From positions 248,001-312,000 of the forward strand of contig NZ_JAHSTV010000008.1 of assembly GCF_019145235.1 (NCBI RefSeq): a DNA stretch of 64,000 nt. Reading direction: 5' to 3'. Below, in pieces: positions 41,817-50,754 of the stretch (positions are counted from its first letter, which is position 1; every line of letters starts with the position of its first letter). Source of the DNA: Pseudomonas farris (lineage in GTDB: Bacteria; Pseudomonadota; Gammaproteobacteria; Pseudomonadales; Pseudomonadaceae). The notes under the pieces were generated by a model. That model was not told the origin of the DNA, searched no databases, and saw nothing but the letters and a program-made list of their open reading frames with translations. The translations under genes were made by a program, and so were the position numbers.

Positions 41817-43658
41817 ATGCCTGATTACCGCTCGAAAACATCCACCCACGGCCGCAACATGGCCGGTGCCCGCGCACTGTGGCGCGCCACGGGGATGAAA
41901 GATGACGACTTCAAGAAGCCGATCATCGCCATTGCCAACTCCTTTACCCAGTTCGTACCGGGCCATGTGCACCTCAAGGATCTGGGGCAACTGGTCGCTC
42001 GCGAGATCGAACGGGCCGGCGGCGTCGCCAAAGAATTCAACACCATCGCCGTGGATGACGGCATCGCCATGGGCCACGACGGCATGCTCTATTCGCTGCC
42101 GAGCCGCGAGATCATCGCCGACTCCGTCGAATACATGGTCAACGCCCACTGCGCCGACGCCATCGTCTGCATCTCCAACTGCGACAAGATCACCCCTGGC
42201 ATGCTGATGGCGTCCCTGCGCCTGAACATCCCGGTGATCTTCGTGTCCGGCGGCCCGATGGAAGCCGGCAAGACCAAACTGGCCAGCCACGGTCTCGACC
42301 TGGTCGATGCCATGGTGATCGCCGCCGACTCCAGCGCATCCGACGAGAAAGTCGCCGAGTACGAGCGTAGCGCTTGCCCGACCTGCGGTTCGTGCTCCGG
42401 CATGTTCACCGCCAACTCGATGAATTGCCTGGTTGAAGCCCTGGGCCTGGCATTGCCGGGCAACGGTTCGACCCTGGCCACCCACAGCGACCGCGAACAA
42501 CTGTTCCTGCAAGCTGGCCGCACTATCGTCGAGCTGTGCAAGCGTTACTACGGCGAGAACGATGAGTCGGTGTTGCCGCGCAACATCGCCAACTTCAAGG
42601 CGTTCGAAAACGCCATGACCCTGGACATCGCCATGGGCGGTTCCACCAATACCATCCTGCACTTGCTGGCCGCAGCCCAGGAAGCCGAGATCGATTTCGA
42701 CCTGCGCGACATCGACCGTCTCTCCCGTCATGTGCCGCAACTGTGCAAAGTCGCGCCGAACATCCAGAAGTACCACATGGAAGATGTGCACCGTGCCGGC
42801 GGGATCTTCAGCATCCTCGGCTCCCTGGCCCGTGGCGGTCTGTTGCACACCGACCTGCCGACCGTGCACAGCAAATCCTTGGCTGAAGGCATCGCCAAGT
42901 GGGACATCACCCAGACCACCGACGAAGCCGTGCATCACTTCTTCAAGGCCGGCCCGGCGGGCATCCCGACGCAAACCGCATTCAGCCAGTCGACCCGTTG
43001 GGAAACCCTGGACGACGACCGTGAAAATGGCTGCATCCGCAGTGTCGAACACGCTTACTCGAAAGAAGGCGGCCTGGCCGTTCTGTACGGCAACATCGCT
43101 CTGGACGGCTGCGTGGTGAAAACCGCCGGCGTCGACGAGTCGATCCACGTCTTCGAAGGCAACGCGAAGATCTTCGAAAGCCAGGACAGCGCCGTACGCG
43201 GCATCCTCGCCGACGAAGTGAAGGCCGGCGACATCGTGATCATTCGTTACGAAGGCCCGAAAGGCGGCCCGGGCATGCAGGAAATGCTGTACCCGACGTC
43301 TTACCTGAAATCCAAAGGCCTGGGCAAAGCCTGCGCCCTGCTCACCGACGGCCGTTTCTCCGGCGGCACTTCGGGCCTGTCCATCGGCCACGCGTCGCCA
43401 GAAGCTGCTGCCGGCGGCGCGATCGGTCTGGTGCAGGATGGCGACAAGGTGCTGATCGACATTCCGAACCGCTCGATCAACCTGTTGATCAGCGATGAAG
43501 AAATGGCCACGCGCCGTGTCGAGCAGGACAAGAAAGGCTGGAAACCGGTGGAAGTGCGTCCACGTAAAGTGACCACTGCGCTGAAAGCGTATGCCCTGTT
43601 GGCTACCAGCGCCGACAAGGGTGCTGTACGTAACAAGGCGATGCTCGACGGGCTGTAA
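41817..43658 (+). CDS. ilvD: Dihydroxy-acid dehydratase IlvD
   Basis: The 613-residue Fe-S enzyme makes the alpha-keto acid precursors of valine and isoleucine. Cluster Cys are seen in CISNCDKITPGML and ACPTCGSCSGMFTANSMN, with RFSGGTSGLSIGHASPEAA near the C-terminus. Length is that of the family. A strong terminator follows. Confidence 0.97.
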   Translation: MPDYRSKTSTHGRNMAGARALWRATGMKDDDFKKPIIAIANSFTQFVPGHVHLKDLGQLVAREIERAGGVAKEFNTIAVDDGIAMGHDGMLYSLPSREIIADSVEYMVNAHCADAIVCISNCDKITPGMLMASLRLNIPVIFVSGGPMEAGKTKLASHGLDLVDAMVIAADSSASDEKVAEYERSACPTCGSCSGMFTANSMNCLVEALGLALPGNGSTLATHSDREQLFLQAGRTIVELCKRYYGENDESVLPRNIANFKAFENAMTLDIAMGGSTNTILHLLAAAQEAEIDFDLRDIDRLSRHVPQLCKVAPNIQKYHMEDVHRAGGIFSILGSLARGGLLHTDLPTVHSKSLAEGIAKWDITQTTDEAVHHFFKAGPAGIPTQTAFSQSTRWETLDDDRENGCIRSVEHAYSKEGGLAVLYGNIALDGCVVKTAGVDESIHVFEGNAKIFESQDSAVRGILADEVKAGDIVIIRYEGPKGGPGMQEMLYPTSYLKSKGLGKACALLTDGRFSGGTSGLSIGHASPEAAAGGAIGLVQDGDKVLIDIPNRSINLLISDEEMATRRVEQDKKGWKPVEVRPRKVTTALKAYALLATSADKGAVRNKAMLDGL

Positions 43659-43679
43659 GCCTCAGTCGCAGAAACAAAA

Positions 43680-43708
43680 ATGCCCCGCCAAGTGCGGGGC
43701 ATTTTTTT
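43680..43708 (+). terminator. Intrinsic terminator of ilvD
   Basis: Arms ATGCCCCGC (43680-43688) and GCGGGGCAT (43694-43702), 5-nt loop, then seven T. Confidence 0.93.
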
Positions 43709-43762
43709 GCGAACAACTCGGGCAACAGCCATTCACAAATATTGCAGGCAATCCGAAGCAAC

Positions 43763-43852
43763 TGTGGGAGTGGGCTTGCTCGCGAAGAGGCCATAACATT
43801 CAACATCGATGTTGACTGTCAGACCGCCTTCGCGAGCAAGCCCGCTCCCACA
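43763..43852. repeat. REPIN-like inverted repeat doublet, type A
   Basis: Direct unit (variant gtgggagtgggcttgctcgc) from 43763 and inverted unit ending 43852, with spacer cgatgttgactgt. Between convergent ilvD and the phosphatase gene. Confidence 0.86.
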
Positions 43853-43898
43853 TTTGTTCTATGTTGCCTTTGAGAGTGAGCTTGGCCGGGACTCGGTC

Positions 43899-44954
43899 TT
43901 ACTGAATCTCTTCAGGCTTCACGATCACCCAGTTCTTGTCTGCCGTCACCGCCAACCCTTCTTTCGCCTGGGCTGCTGCGTTTTTAGCCATCATGCCGTT
44001 AATCTGGGTCATGTATTTGTCTTTGCGGTTAACCCACAAATGGATGCCGCCCTTGGACACGTCGACGCTGTGGAACAGCATGTAGCCGTCGCTGGTCGGG
44101 GTATCGCCGCCCACGAGGACCGGTTTTTTCCATTCATCGATGTACGTCAGGATCGCCGACTGTTTCCCTGCCATCCAGGTGGCCGGGGTCCACAGGTACG
44201 GGGTCAGTTCGAGGCCCAGGTTGGCCTTCTCGTCATACTTGCCGGCAGTGACCTGCTTGCGTGCCGTGGTCAACTCGCCTGTCTTGCGGTCCTTGAGCAT
44301 TAGGCTCACGCCGATCACGTTCTGCGGTTTGACGTTGTAGCCGTACTTCGGATCGGAGGCGACCATGCGCACCAGTTCTTCGGAGGCGGCGGTCATCACA
44401 TAGACCTCGATGCCGTTCTCCATCAGCTTGTTGTAGAGCTCTTTCTGGCCGGTGAAGATTTTCGGCGGGTTGACGTCGATGGTCTTGACCACATCGCCTT
44501 CGTAATAAGTGCTCGGCACCGGTTTGCCAGACGCCATCAGCTCATCGACGTAGCCCTTGAGCTCTTGAAGCGTGAAGCCGGAAAACACTTGGGCGACCCA
44601 TGGATAACAAACCATGTCGTCGATTTCGCAGAGGCGATAGTAATAGCTGAACAGGCTTTCCTTATGGTCGGCGGTGTCCTTGAACGGGATCAGTTTCAGG
44701 GAGGGATCGAGACTCTCGCGGGTGATCAGGCCCTTGTTTTCCATGAACGGCAACAAGGACTCTTCGAGGTCGTAGCGGTAACTGGTGTTGTCCATGTCGA
44801 ACACTGCGAAGTTACCTTTGTTGGCATTGGCCGCGATCATCGCGTCCAATGCCTTGGCCTGATCGGCTGGCCAGTGTTTCAGGTCAGTAGCGAATGCTTG
44901 GCCGGCAAGGCCCAAGCAGAATACGGCAGCCAGAAATTTCGGTGCGAACTTCAT
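43899..44954 (-). CDS. pchP: Phosphorylcholine phosphatase-like HAD hydrolase
   Basis: The 351-residue periplasmic protein has a signal peptide (MKFAPKFLAAVFCLGLAGQAFA). HAD motifs are DMDNT (residues 53-57), TAASEE for motif II and GGDTPTSDG for the last acidic motif. P. aeruginosa PchP carries DMDNT, SAA and GDTPDSD in the same order, so phosphorylcholine phosphatase is the best match; it releases choline and phosphate for choline catabolism. A longer upstream frame without a signal is rejected. The name is by motif pattern from memory. Confidence 0.78.
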   Translation of the reverse strand: MKFAPKFLAAVFCLGLAGQAFATDLKHWPADQAKALDAMIAANANKGNFAVFDMDNTSYRYDLEESLLPFMENKGLITRESLDPSLKLIPFKDTADHKESLFSYYYRLCEIDDMVCYPWVAQVFSGFTLQELKGYVDELMASGKPVPSTYYEGDVVKTIDVNPPKIFTGQKELYNKLMENGIEVYVMTAASEELVRMVASDPKYGYNVKPQNVIGVSLMLKDRKTGELTTARKQVTAGKYDEKANLGLELTPYLWTPATWMAGKQSAILTYIDEWKKPVLVGGDTPTSDGYMLFHSVDVSKGGIHLWVNRKDKYMTQINGMMAKNAAAQAKEGLAVTADKNWVIVKPEEIQ

Positions 44955-45192
44955 CGGCGTTTCTCCCTGATTCAAAGATCTCGACGCTAACAAATCTGTA
45001 TGACAGTCCTCGCCTGCCCGCGACCGCTTACATCCTGATTCCGTCAGAGGCATTCCCCACAGCGTCAGCCACTTATTCCAAAAACGACAGACAACCGATG
45101 TTTTTGATATTAATTCATTACATATCAAGCTGTTACGCTTGCCGGTCCGCAGCTGCGCCGGAATGCAGTTGGCACAAGTTATTGGAGCTCTT
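44955..45192. other. Intergenic region between divergent pchP and cystine symporter genes
   Basis: This 238-bp stretch holds both promoters. The part from 45085 to 45130 is AT-rich (tttttgatattaattcatta) and is a likely promoter region for the symporter. No coding or repeat element is seen. Confidence 0.5.
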
Positions 45193-46584
45193 ATGAATCT
45201 GCCGCTGATCCTCAATCTGCTGGTGTTCCTCGCCTTGCTCTCTGGCCTGGCGCAAACCCGTCACACCACTTGGAGCCTGGCCAAAAAGGTTCTGCTGGCG
45301 CTGGTCCTGGGCGTGGTATTTGGTGTCGCTCTGCATACGATTTATGGTGCGGGCAACCCGGTACTGAAAGCCTCGATCAGTTGGTTCGATCTGGTGGGCA
45401 ACGGTTACGTGCAGTTGCTGCAAATGATCGTGATCCCGCTGGTGTTCGCCTCGATCCTCAGCGCCGTGGCGCGCCTGCACAACGCTTCGTCGCTGGGCAA
45501 GATCAGCTTCCTGACCATCGGCACGCTGCTGTTCACCACCGCTATCGCGGCGCTGATCGGCATCGGCCTGACCAACCTGTTCGGCCTCACCGCCGAAGGC
45601 CTGGTCGCCGGCACCCAGGAAATGGCTCGCCTGCAAACCATTCAGAGCGATTACGCGGGCAAGGTCGCGGACCTGAATGTGCCGCAGTTGCTGCTCTCGT
45701 TCATCCCGCAGAACCCGTTCGCCGACTTGGCTCGCGCCAAGCCGACTTCGATTATCAGCGTGGTGATCTTCGCGGCATTCCTTGGGGTCGCCGCACTGCA
45801 ACTGCTCAAGGATGATGTCGAGAAAGGTCAGAAAGTGATCAATGCCATCGACACCCTGCAAGCCTGGGTGATGCGTCTGGTACGCCTGGTGATGAAGCTG
45901 ACCCCGTACGGCGTATTGGCGCTGATGACCAAAGTGGTTGCCGGCTCCAACCTGCAAGACATCATCAAGCTCGGCAGTTTCGTGGTGGTGTCCTACATCG
46001 GCCTGGCCTTGATGTTTGTGGTCCATGGCCTGCTGGTGTCAGCCGCCGGGATCAACCCGCTGCGCTTCTTCCGCAAGATCTGGCCAGTGCTGACGTTTGC
46101 CTTCACCAGCCGCTCCAGCGCCGCCACCATTCCGCTGAGCATCGAAGCCCAGACCAGCCGTTTGGGTATTCCGCAGTCCATCGCCAGTTTCGCCGCTTCG
46201 TTCGGCGCGACCATAGGCCAGAACGGCTGTGCCGGTCTGTACCCGGCAATGTTGGCGGTGATGGTCGCGCCGACCGTGGGCATCAACCCGCTGGACCCAC
46301 TGTGGATCGCGACGTTGGTGGCGATTGTGACGCTAAGTTCGGCAGGTGTGGCCGGGGTCGGTGGCGGCGCGACCTTCGCCGCGCTGATCGTGCTCCCGGC
46401 CATGGGTTTGCCGGTGTCACTGGTGGCGTTGCTGATTTCGGTTGAGCCGCTGATTGATATGGGTCGTACGGCGTTGAACGTGAGTGGTTCGATTACGGCT
46501 GGGGCGATCACCAGCCAGATCATGCAGCAAACGGATAAAGGGCTGCTGGATGCGGATGAGCATGGGGCGTTGGCTCAGGCTTGA
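45193..46584 (+). CDS. tcyP: L-cystine symporter of the dicarboxylate/cation family (TcyP-like)
   Basis: The 463-residue protein has multiple transmembrane segments of the DAACS family. Features are LLQMIVIPLVFASILSAVARL, the SFAASFGATIGQNGCAGLYPAMLAVMVAP segment and VGGGATFAALIVLP. The AFTSRSSAATIPLSIEAQ serine-rich hairpin is intact. TcyP/YdjN transports L-cystine with sodium or protons. The start at 45193 (MNLPLILNLLVFLALL) removes an unlikely upstream extension. Confidence 0.88.
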   Translation: MNLPLILNLLVFLALLSGLAQTRHTTWSLAKKVLLALVLGVVFGVALHTIYGAGNPVLKASISWFDLVGNGYVQLLQMIVIPLVFASILSAVARLHNASSLGKISFLTIGTLLFTTAIAALIGIGLTNLFGLTAEGLVAGTQEMARLQTIQSDYAGKVADLNVPQLLLSFIPQNPFADLARAKPTSIISVVIFAAFLGVAALQLLKDDVEKGQKVINAIDTLQAWVMRLVRLVMKLTPYGVLALMTKVVAGSNLQDIIKLGSFVVVSYIGLALMFVVHGLLVSAAGINPLRFFRKIWPVLTFAFTSRSSAATIPLSIEAQTSRLGIPQSIASFAASFGATIGQNGCAGLYPAMLAVMVAPTVGINPLDPLWIATLVAIVTLSSAGVAGVGGGATFAALIVLPAMGLPVSLVALLISVEPLIDMGRTALNVSGSITAGAITSQIMQQTDKGLLDADEHGALAQA

Positions 46585-46600
46585 TGAGCGACCGACAGAC

Positions 46601-46698
46601 CGCTTTCGCGAGCAAGCCCGCTCCCACATTAGTCCTGCGGTGTACACAGCATTTATGAACACCCGCGATCAAATGTGGGAGCGGGCTTGCTCGCGAAG
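46601..46698. repeat. REPIN-like inverted repeat doublet, type B
   Basis: Inverted unit 46601-46628 and direct unit from 46674 to 46698, spacer containing tgcggtgtacacag. It abuts the folA stop. Confidence 0.86.
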
Positions 46699-46701
46699 CT
46701 T

Positions 46702-47214
46702 TTAAGCTTTTTCCCACACCTCAAAGCTATACGCCGGCTTGTCACCCTCCGCCGGGTTCGGAACATTCGACACCAGCTTCCACTGGTTCAAATCAAACTC
46801 CGGAAACCACGCATCCCCTTCCGGGCTCAGCGCCACGCGGGTCAGGTATAGCCGATCGGCCTGCTCCAGACCTTGCGCATACAACTGCGCCCCGCCAATC
46901 AGCATCACCTCATCGACGCCCTGCTCGTTCGCCCATTGCTGCGCCCGAACCACCGCTGCCTCCAGCGACGGATAAACCTCCGCGCCTTCCAGCTGCAGAT
47001 CCGCCTGACGGCTGACCACAATGTTCAACCGACCTGGCAGCGGACGGCCGAGGGAATCCCAGGTCTTGCGACCCATGATGATCGGCTTGCCGAGGGTGGT
47101 GGCCTTGAAGTATTTGAAGTCCCCCGGCAAGTGCCAGGGCATGCTGTTGTCGACGCCGATCACACGGTTTTCACCGAGGGCTGCGATCAGGCTGAGGGGG
47201 AGTGATTTAGTCAT
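46702..47214 (-). CDS. folA: Dihydrofolate reductase FolA
   Basis: The 170-residue enzyme has LIAALGENRVIGVDNSMPWHLPGDFKYFK, IIMGRKTWDSLGRPLPGR and EVMLIGGAQLYAQ. It regenerates tetrahydrofolate, consumed by ThyA (encoded at 60 kb). Start at 47214 (MTKSLPLSLIAALG). Confidence 0.97.
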   Translation of the reverse strand: MTKSLPLSLIAALGENRVIGVDNSMPWHLPGDFKYFKATTLGKPIIMGRKTWDSLGRPLPGRLNIVVSRQADLQLEGAEVYPSLEAAVVRAQQWANEQGVDEVMLIGGAQLYAQGLEQADRLYLTRVALSPEGDAWFPEFDLNQWKLVSNVPNPAEGDKPAYSFEVWEKA

Positions 47215-47299
47215 GTCGGCGAGGATACCAGAGCCTCCCTTACCCCGATAAGCGTCACAGCGGTTATGCTCACCGCTCAATTAAGCGACGGGAAGCCGC

Positions 47300-48679
47300 G
47301 TGACTGAACTGACTCCACTGCAAAACCTCTGGCTGAGCGAAACCGTGCGCCTGCGTGAAGAACACGCGGGCCCCTTGGACGATCTGGAAGCCAATCGAAT
47401 CGCCCGTAGCGCCGGCGGCGACCTGCCGACGCGTATTCAACGCCGCGCCCTGTGGCTGGCCGAGCGCGACGGACAGACCCACGCCCTCAAACATTGGCTG
47501 CAAGGTGCGCGACTGGCGCTGATCGTGCTGGCCGTGCTGGCGGTGATCAGCGGCGCCGGCCTGGCGTTTGCCGCGCTAGGCGACGGCCAGACTCCAGTCA
47601 ATGTGTTCTGGGCGTTGGGCAGCCTGCTCGGGCTGAATCTGATTTTATTGCTGAGCTGGGCCCTGGGCCTGGTGTTCGCCGGTGAACAAGGCGCCGCCCT
47701 TGGACGCTTATGGCTGTGGCTCAGTGAAAAACTCGCCCGCGATGCCAACGCCGCGCAACTGGCGCCGGCCCTGCTGCTGTTGCTGCAACGGCAGAAACTC
47801 AATCGTTGGGCGCTGGGCGTGCTAGTCAACGGATTGTGGTTGCTGGCGATGCTCAGTGCTTTAGTGATGGTGCTGATACTGATGGCGACCCGGCGCTACG
47901 GCTTCGTCTGGGAGACCACCATTCTCGGCGGCGACACCTTCGTCGCCATGACCCAAGCCCTCGGCGCCCTGCCGGCCTTACTCGGTTTCAGCGTGCCCAG
48001 CGTGGAGATGATCCGCGCCAGCGGCGATGCCGCGCTGAACATCGAAAGCGCCCGCCAGGCCTGGGCGGCGTGGCTGGTTGGGGTGCTGCTGGTGTACGGC
48101 GTTTTGCCGCGATTGTTGCTCGCATTGTTCTGCCTGTGGCGCTGGAAAACCGGCCAAGCAGCCCTGCATCTGGATTTGAACCTGCCCGGCTACGCCCAAC
48201 TGCGCGAACGGCTGATGCCCACCAGCGAACGCCTGGGCATCAGCGATGCCGCGCCAGAACAACTTCATCGGGTTGAAAACACTGCCAGCGACCTGCAAAG
48301 CGATGGCGCGCTGTTGGTAGCTATCGAGCTAGACGACCAACGTCCCTGGCCGCCGCAGTTGCCCAAAAACGTCAACAACGCCGGCATCCTCGACAGCCGT
48401 GAATCCCGGCACAAACTGCTCGAACAGCTGAGCCGTTTTCCCCCGGCCCGTCTGGCCATCGCCTGTGACCCACGGCGTTCGCCGGACCGTGGCAGCCTGG
48501 CGCTGATTGCCGAACTGGCTCGCAGCGCCAGCGCCACCCGCGTGTGGTTGTTGCAAGCGCCGCCCGGCGAAGCGCTGGATGCCGAACGCCTGGGCGACTG
48601 GCATGTCGCGCTACAACAACTGGACCTGCCATTCGCCGATTGCGCGCCGTTGAACTGGCTGGAGACGGGTCATGACTGA
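47300..48679 (+). CDS. DUF2868 membrane protein
   Basis: This 459-residue protein starts at GTG 47300. It has four or more transmembrane helices in the first 300 residues (ARLALIVLAVLAVISGAGLAFAAL, LGSLLGLNLILLLSWALGLVFA, WALGVLVNGLWLLAMLSALVMVLILM, AAWLVGVLLVYGVLPRLLLALFCLW) and a soluble C-terminus. It overlaps the following GTPase gene by eight bases. DUF2868 and DUF3482 proteins occur as a pair; function is unknown. Confidence 0.88.
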   Translation: MTELTPLQNLWLSETVRLREEHAGPLDDLEANRIARSAGGDLPTRIQRRALWLAERDGQTHALKHWLQGARLALIVLAVLAVISGAGLAFAALGDGQTPVNVFWALGSLLGLNLILLLSWALGLVFAGEQGAALGRLWLWLSEKLARDANAAQLAPALLLLLQRQKLNRWALGVLVNGLWLLAMLSALVMVLILMATRRYGFVWETTILGGDTFVAMTQALGALPALLGFSVPSVEMIRASGDAALNIESARQAWAAWLVGVLLVYGVLPRLLLALFCLWRWKTGQAALHLDLNLPGYAQLRERLMPTSERLGISDAAPEQLHRVENTASDLQSDGALLVAIELDDQRPWPPQLPKNVNNAGILDSRESRHKLLEQLSRFPPARLAIACDPRRSPDRGSLALIAELARSASATRVWLLQAPPGEALDAERLGDWHVALQQLDLPFADCAPLNWLETGHD

Positions 48680-50048
48680 TGCCTGGAATAAGCCATTGAA
48701 GCTCGCCGTGGTCGGCCACACCAATGTCGGCAAAACCTCGTTGCTGCGAACACTGACGCGAGACGTCGGCTTCGGCGAAGTGTCCCATCGTCCCAGCACC
48801 ACTCGCCACGTCGAAGGCGCGCGATTGTCGGTAGACGGCGAGCCATTGCTTGATCTCTTCGACACTCCCGGCCTGGAAGACGCCATCGCCCTGCTCGACT
48901 ACCTTGAGCGCCTGGAGCGGCCGGGCGAACGTCTCGACGGCCCGGCACGACTGGCGCGTTTTCTTGAGGGCAGCGAAGCCCGGCAGCGCTTCGAACAGGA
49001 AGCCAAAGTGCTGCGGCAATTGCTCGCCTCGGACGCCGGTCTCTATGTGATCGACGCCCGAGAGCCGGTGTTGGCCAAGTACCGCGACGAACTGGAAGTG
49101 TTGGCCAGTTGCGGCAAACCGCTGCTACCGGTGCTGAATTTTGTCAGCAGCGCCCAGCACCGCGAACCTGATTGGCGTGAAGCCCTGGCACGTCTCGGCT
49201 TACATGCTTTGGTGCGTTTCGACAGCGTCGCGCCACCTGAAGATGGCGAGCGTCGACTCTATGAAAGCCTCGCACTGCTGCTGGAAAACTCCCGCGAACA
49301 ACTGGAGCGTTTGATCGCCGACCAGCAGGCCCAACGCCTGGCCCGTCAGCAGAGTGCAGCGCGACTGATTGCCGATTTATTGATCGATTGCGCCGCCTGC
49401 CGCCGCAGTGTGGTCAGCGAGGCGGCGCAGGAACAGCAAGCAATCAGCGAACTACGCAAAGCCGTGCGTCAGCGCGAACAACGCTGCGTCGAGGCCTTGC
49501 TCAAGCTCTACGCCTTCCGTCCACAAGATGCGGCGGCCAGTGACTTGCCGCTGCTCGATGGCCGCTGGGGCGATGACCTGTTCAACCCGGAAACCCTGAA
49601 ACAGCTCGGTGTGCGGGTCGGCGGCGGTATCGCAGCCGGCGCGGCGGCCGGGGCCGGGGTTGATTTGCTGGTGGGCGGCCTGACCCTCGGCGCTGCGGCA
49701 CTGGCCGGTGCGATTGCCGGTGGCGCCCTGCAAACCGCCCGTAGTTACGGCAACCGCCTGTTGGGCAAGATCAAAGGGCAGCGAGAACTGACTGTCGACG
49801 ACGGCGTGCTGCGGTTGTTGGCGTTGCGCCAGCGGCAATTGCTGCAGGCTCTGAATTCCCGTGGGCACGCGGCGATGGACAGCATTCAGGTCGCCACGCC
49901 GCAGGACAAAACCTGGCGCGAAGGCAAACTGCCGGAAGCGCTGAACAAGGCGCGGGCGCATCCGCAGTGGTCGTCGCTTAATCCGAATTCGAAGCTGAGT
50001 CAGGGGGAGCGGCAGGAGCAGGTTGAGGTGTTGGCGCAGCAGTTGTAG
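48672..50048 (+). CDS. DUF3482 GTPase
   Basis: The 458-residue P-loop GTPase has G1 VVGHTNVGKTSLLRTL, G2 Thr in PSTTRHVEGA, G3 LFDTPGLEDA and a likely G4 in LPVLNFVS in place of NKxD. The C-terminal DUF3482 part contains a glycine/alanine-rich hydrophobic hairpin (GGGIAAGAAAGAGVDLLVGGLTLGAAALAGAIAGGAL) resembling glycine zippers, suggesting membrane insertion. It probably works with the DUF2868 protein. Confidence 0.87.
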   Translation: MTDAWNKPLKLAVVGHTNVGKTSLLRTLTRDVGFGEVSHRPSTTRHVEGARLSVDGEPLLDLFDTPGLEDAIALLDYLERLERPGERLDGPARLARFLEGSEARQRFEQEAKVLRQLLASDAGLYVIDAREPVLAKYRDELEVLASCGKPLLPVLNFVSSAQHREPDWREALARLGLHALVRFDSVAPPEDGERRLYESLALLLENSREQLERLIADQQAQRLARQQSAARLIADLLIDCAACRRSVVSEAAQEQQAISELRKAVRQREQRCVEALLKLYAFRPQDAAASDLPLLDGRWGDDLFNPETLKQLGVRVGGGIAAGAAAGAGVDLLVGGLTLGAAALAGAIAGGALQTARSYGNRLLGKIKGQRELTVDDGVLRLLALRQRQLLQALNSRGHAAMDSIQVATPQDKTWREGKLPEALNKARAHPQWSSLNPNSKLSQGERQEQVEVLAQQL

Positions 50049-50079
50049 AGCCCGAGTGATGTGCTGTTCAGGCGGGCCC

Positions 50080-50177
50080 CTTCGCGAGCAAGCCCGCTCC
50101 CACATTGGACCTGCGTCGTACACAAAATCTCTCATCACTGAAGATCAAATGTGGGAGCGGGCTTGCTCGCGAAGGCC
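50080..50177. repeat. REPIN-like inverted repeat doublet, type B
   Basis: Inverted unit 50080-50104, direct unit from 50150, spacer with ctgcgtcgtacacaaa. Between convergent DUF3482 and HD genes. Confidence 0.87.
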
Positions 50178-50196
50178 GCCCCTCGGTCTCACTGTC

Positions 50197-50754
50197 CTAG
50201 GCCACCAACAGCCGCAACGCCTTTTCCTTCAAGATGCCCAGATCAATCACCGGCACCCACATCTCCTTCGCCGACTCATCCCACTGACGCATCCGCAAAC
50301 TGACGGCACACAACGGATCCCGCTCGAACGCCTCAGCCTCGACAGCCGTCATCACCCCGCCCTGATACTCAAGTGTCCGCCGACTGGCTTCACTCAAACG
50401 CTCGTAGTACCCGGGCTCTTTGAGTGTCAGATAACGCTTGGCCTGAACGTGGTATTCCACCAGCCGCACCAGGCGTTCGCTGAAGCCGGCGCGACGCAAG
50501 TAATCCGCCCCCAGCCGCTCGTGGCTGACGATCCCAAAACCACCCATGTTCTCGGCACCCTCGGCGCAGATATGCCCGATGTCATGAAAGAACGCCGCCA
50601 GCACCACTTCATCATCGAACCCCTCGGCCATCGCCAGTTCCGCCGCCTGAGACATGTGCTCGATCTGCGACACCGGTTCGCCAATGTAATCGTTGTCGCC
50701 AAAACGTTCGTACAGACCAAACACCTCGGCGATCACTTGCTCATGACGGTCCAT
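50197..50754 (-). CDS. PhnZ-like HD-domain diiron oxygenase (phosphonate-associated)
   Basis: The 185-residue HD-domain protein shows the PhnZ active-site set: Y23 and E26 in DYIGEPVSQIEH, H33, H57/D58 in AFFHDIGH, H78, H102 and D159. PhnZ residues as I recall are Y24, E27, H34, H58, D59, H80, H104 and D161, an almost constant offset. PhnZ oxidatively cleaves 2-amino-1-hydroxyethylphosphonate to glycine and phosphate; the related TmpB acts on a trimethylated substrate. No PhnY or TmpA hydroxylase is encoded in the window, so the substrate is uncertain. It overlaps the FAD oxidoreductase gene by 22 bases. Confidence 0.85.
   Translation of the reverse strand: MDRHEQVIAEVFGLYERFGDNDYIGEPVSQIEHMSQAAELAMAEGFDDEVVLAAFFHDIGHICAEGAENMGGFGIVSHERLGADYLRRAGFSERLVRLVEYHVQAKRYLTLKEPGYYERLSEASRRTLEYQGGVMTAVEAEAFERDPLCAVSLRMRQWDESAKEMWVPVIDLGILKEKALRLLVA

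Noticed and set aside
41775..43391. 538-codon frame antisense to ilvD
   Set aside because: ilvD is fully conserved on the other strand; the antisense product is His/Val/Gly-rich without recognisable domains.
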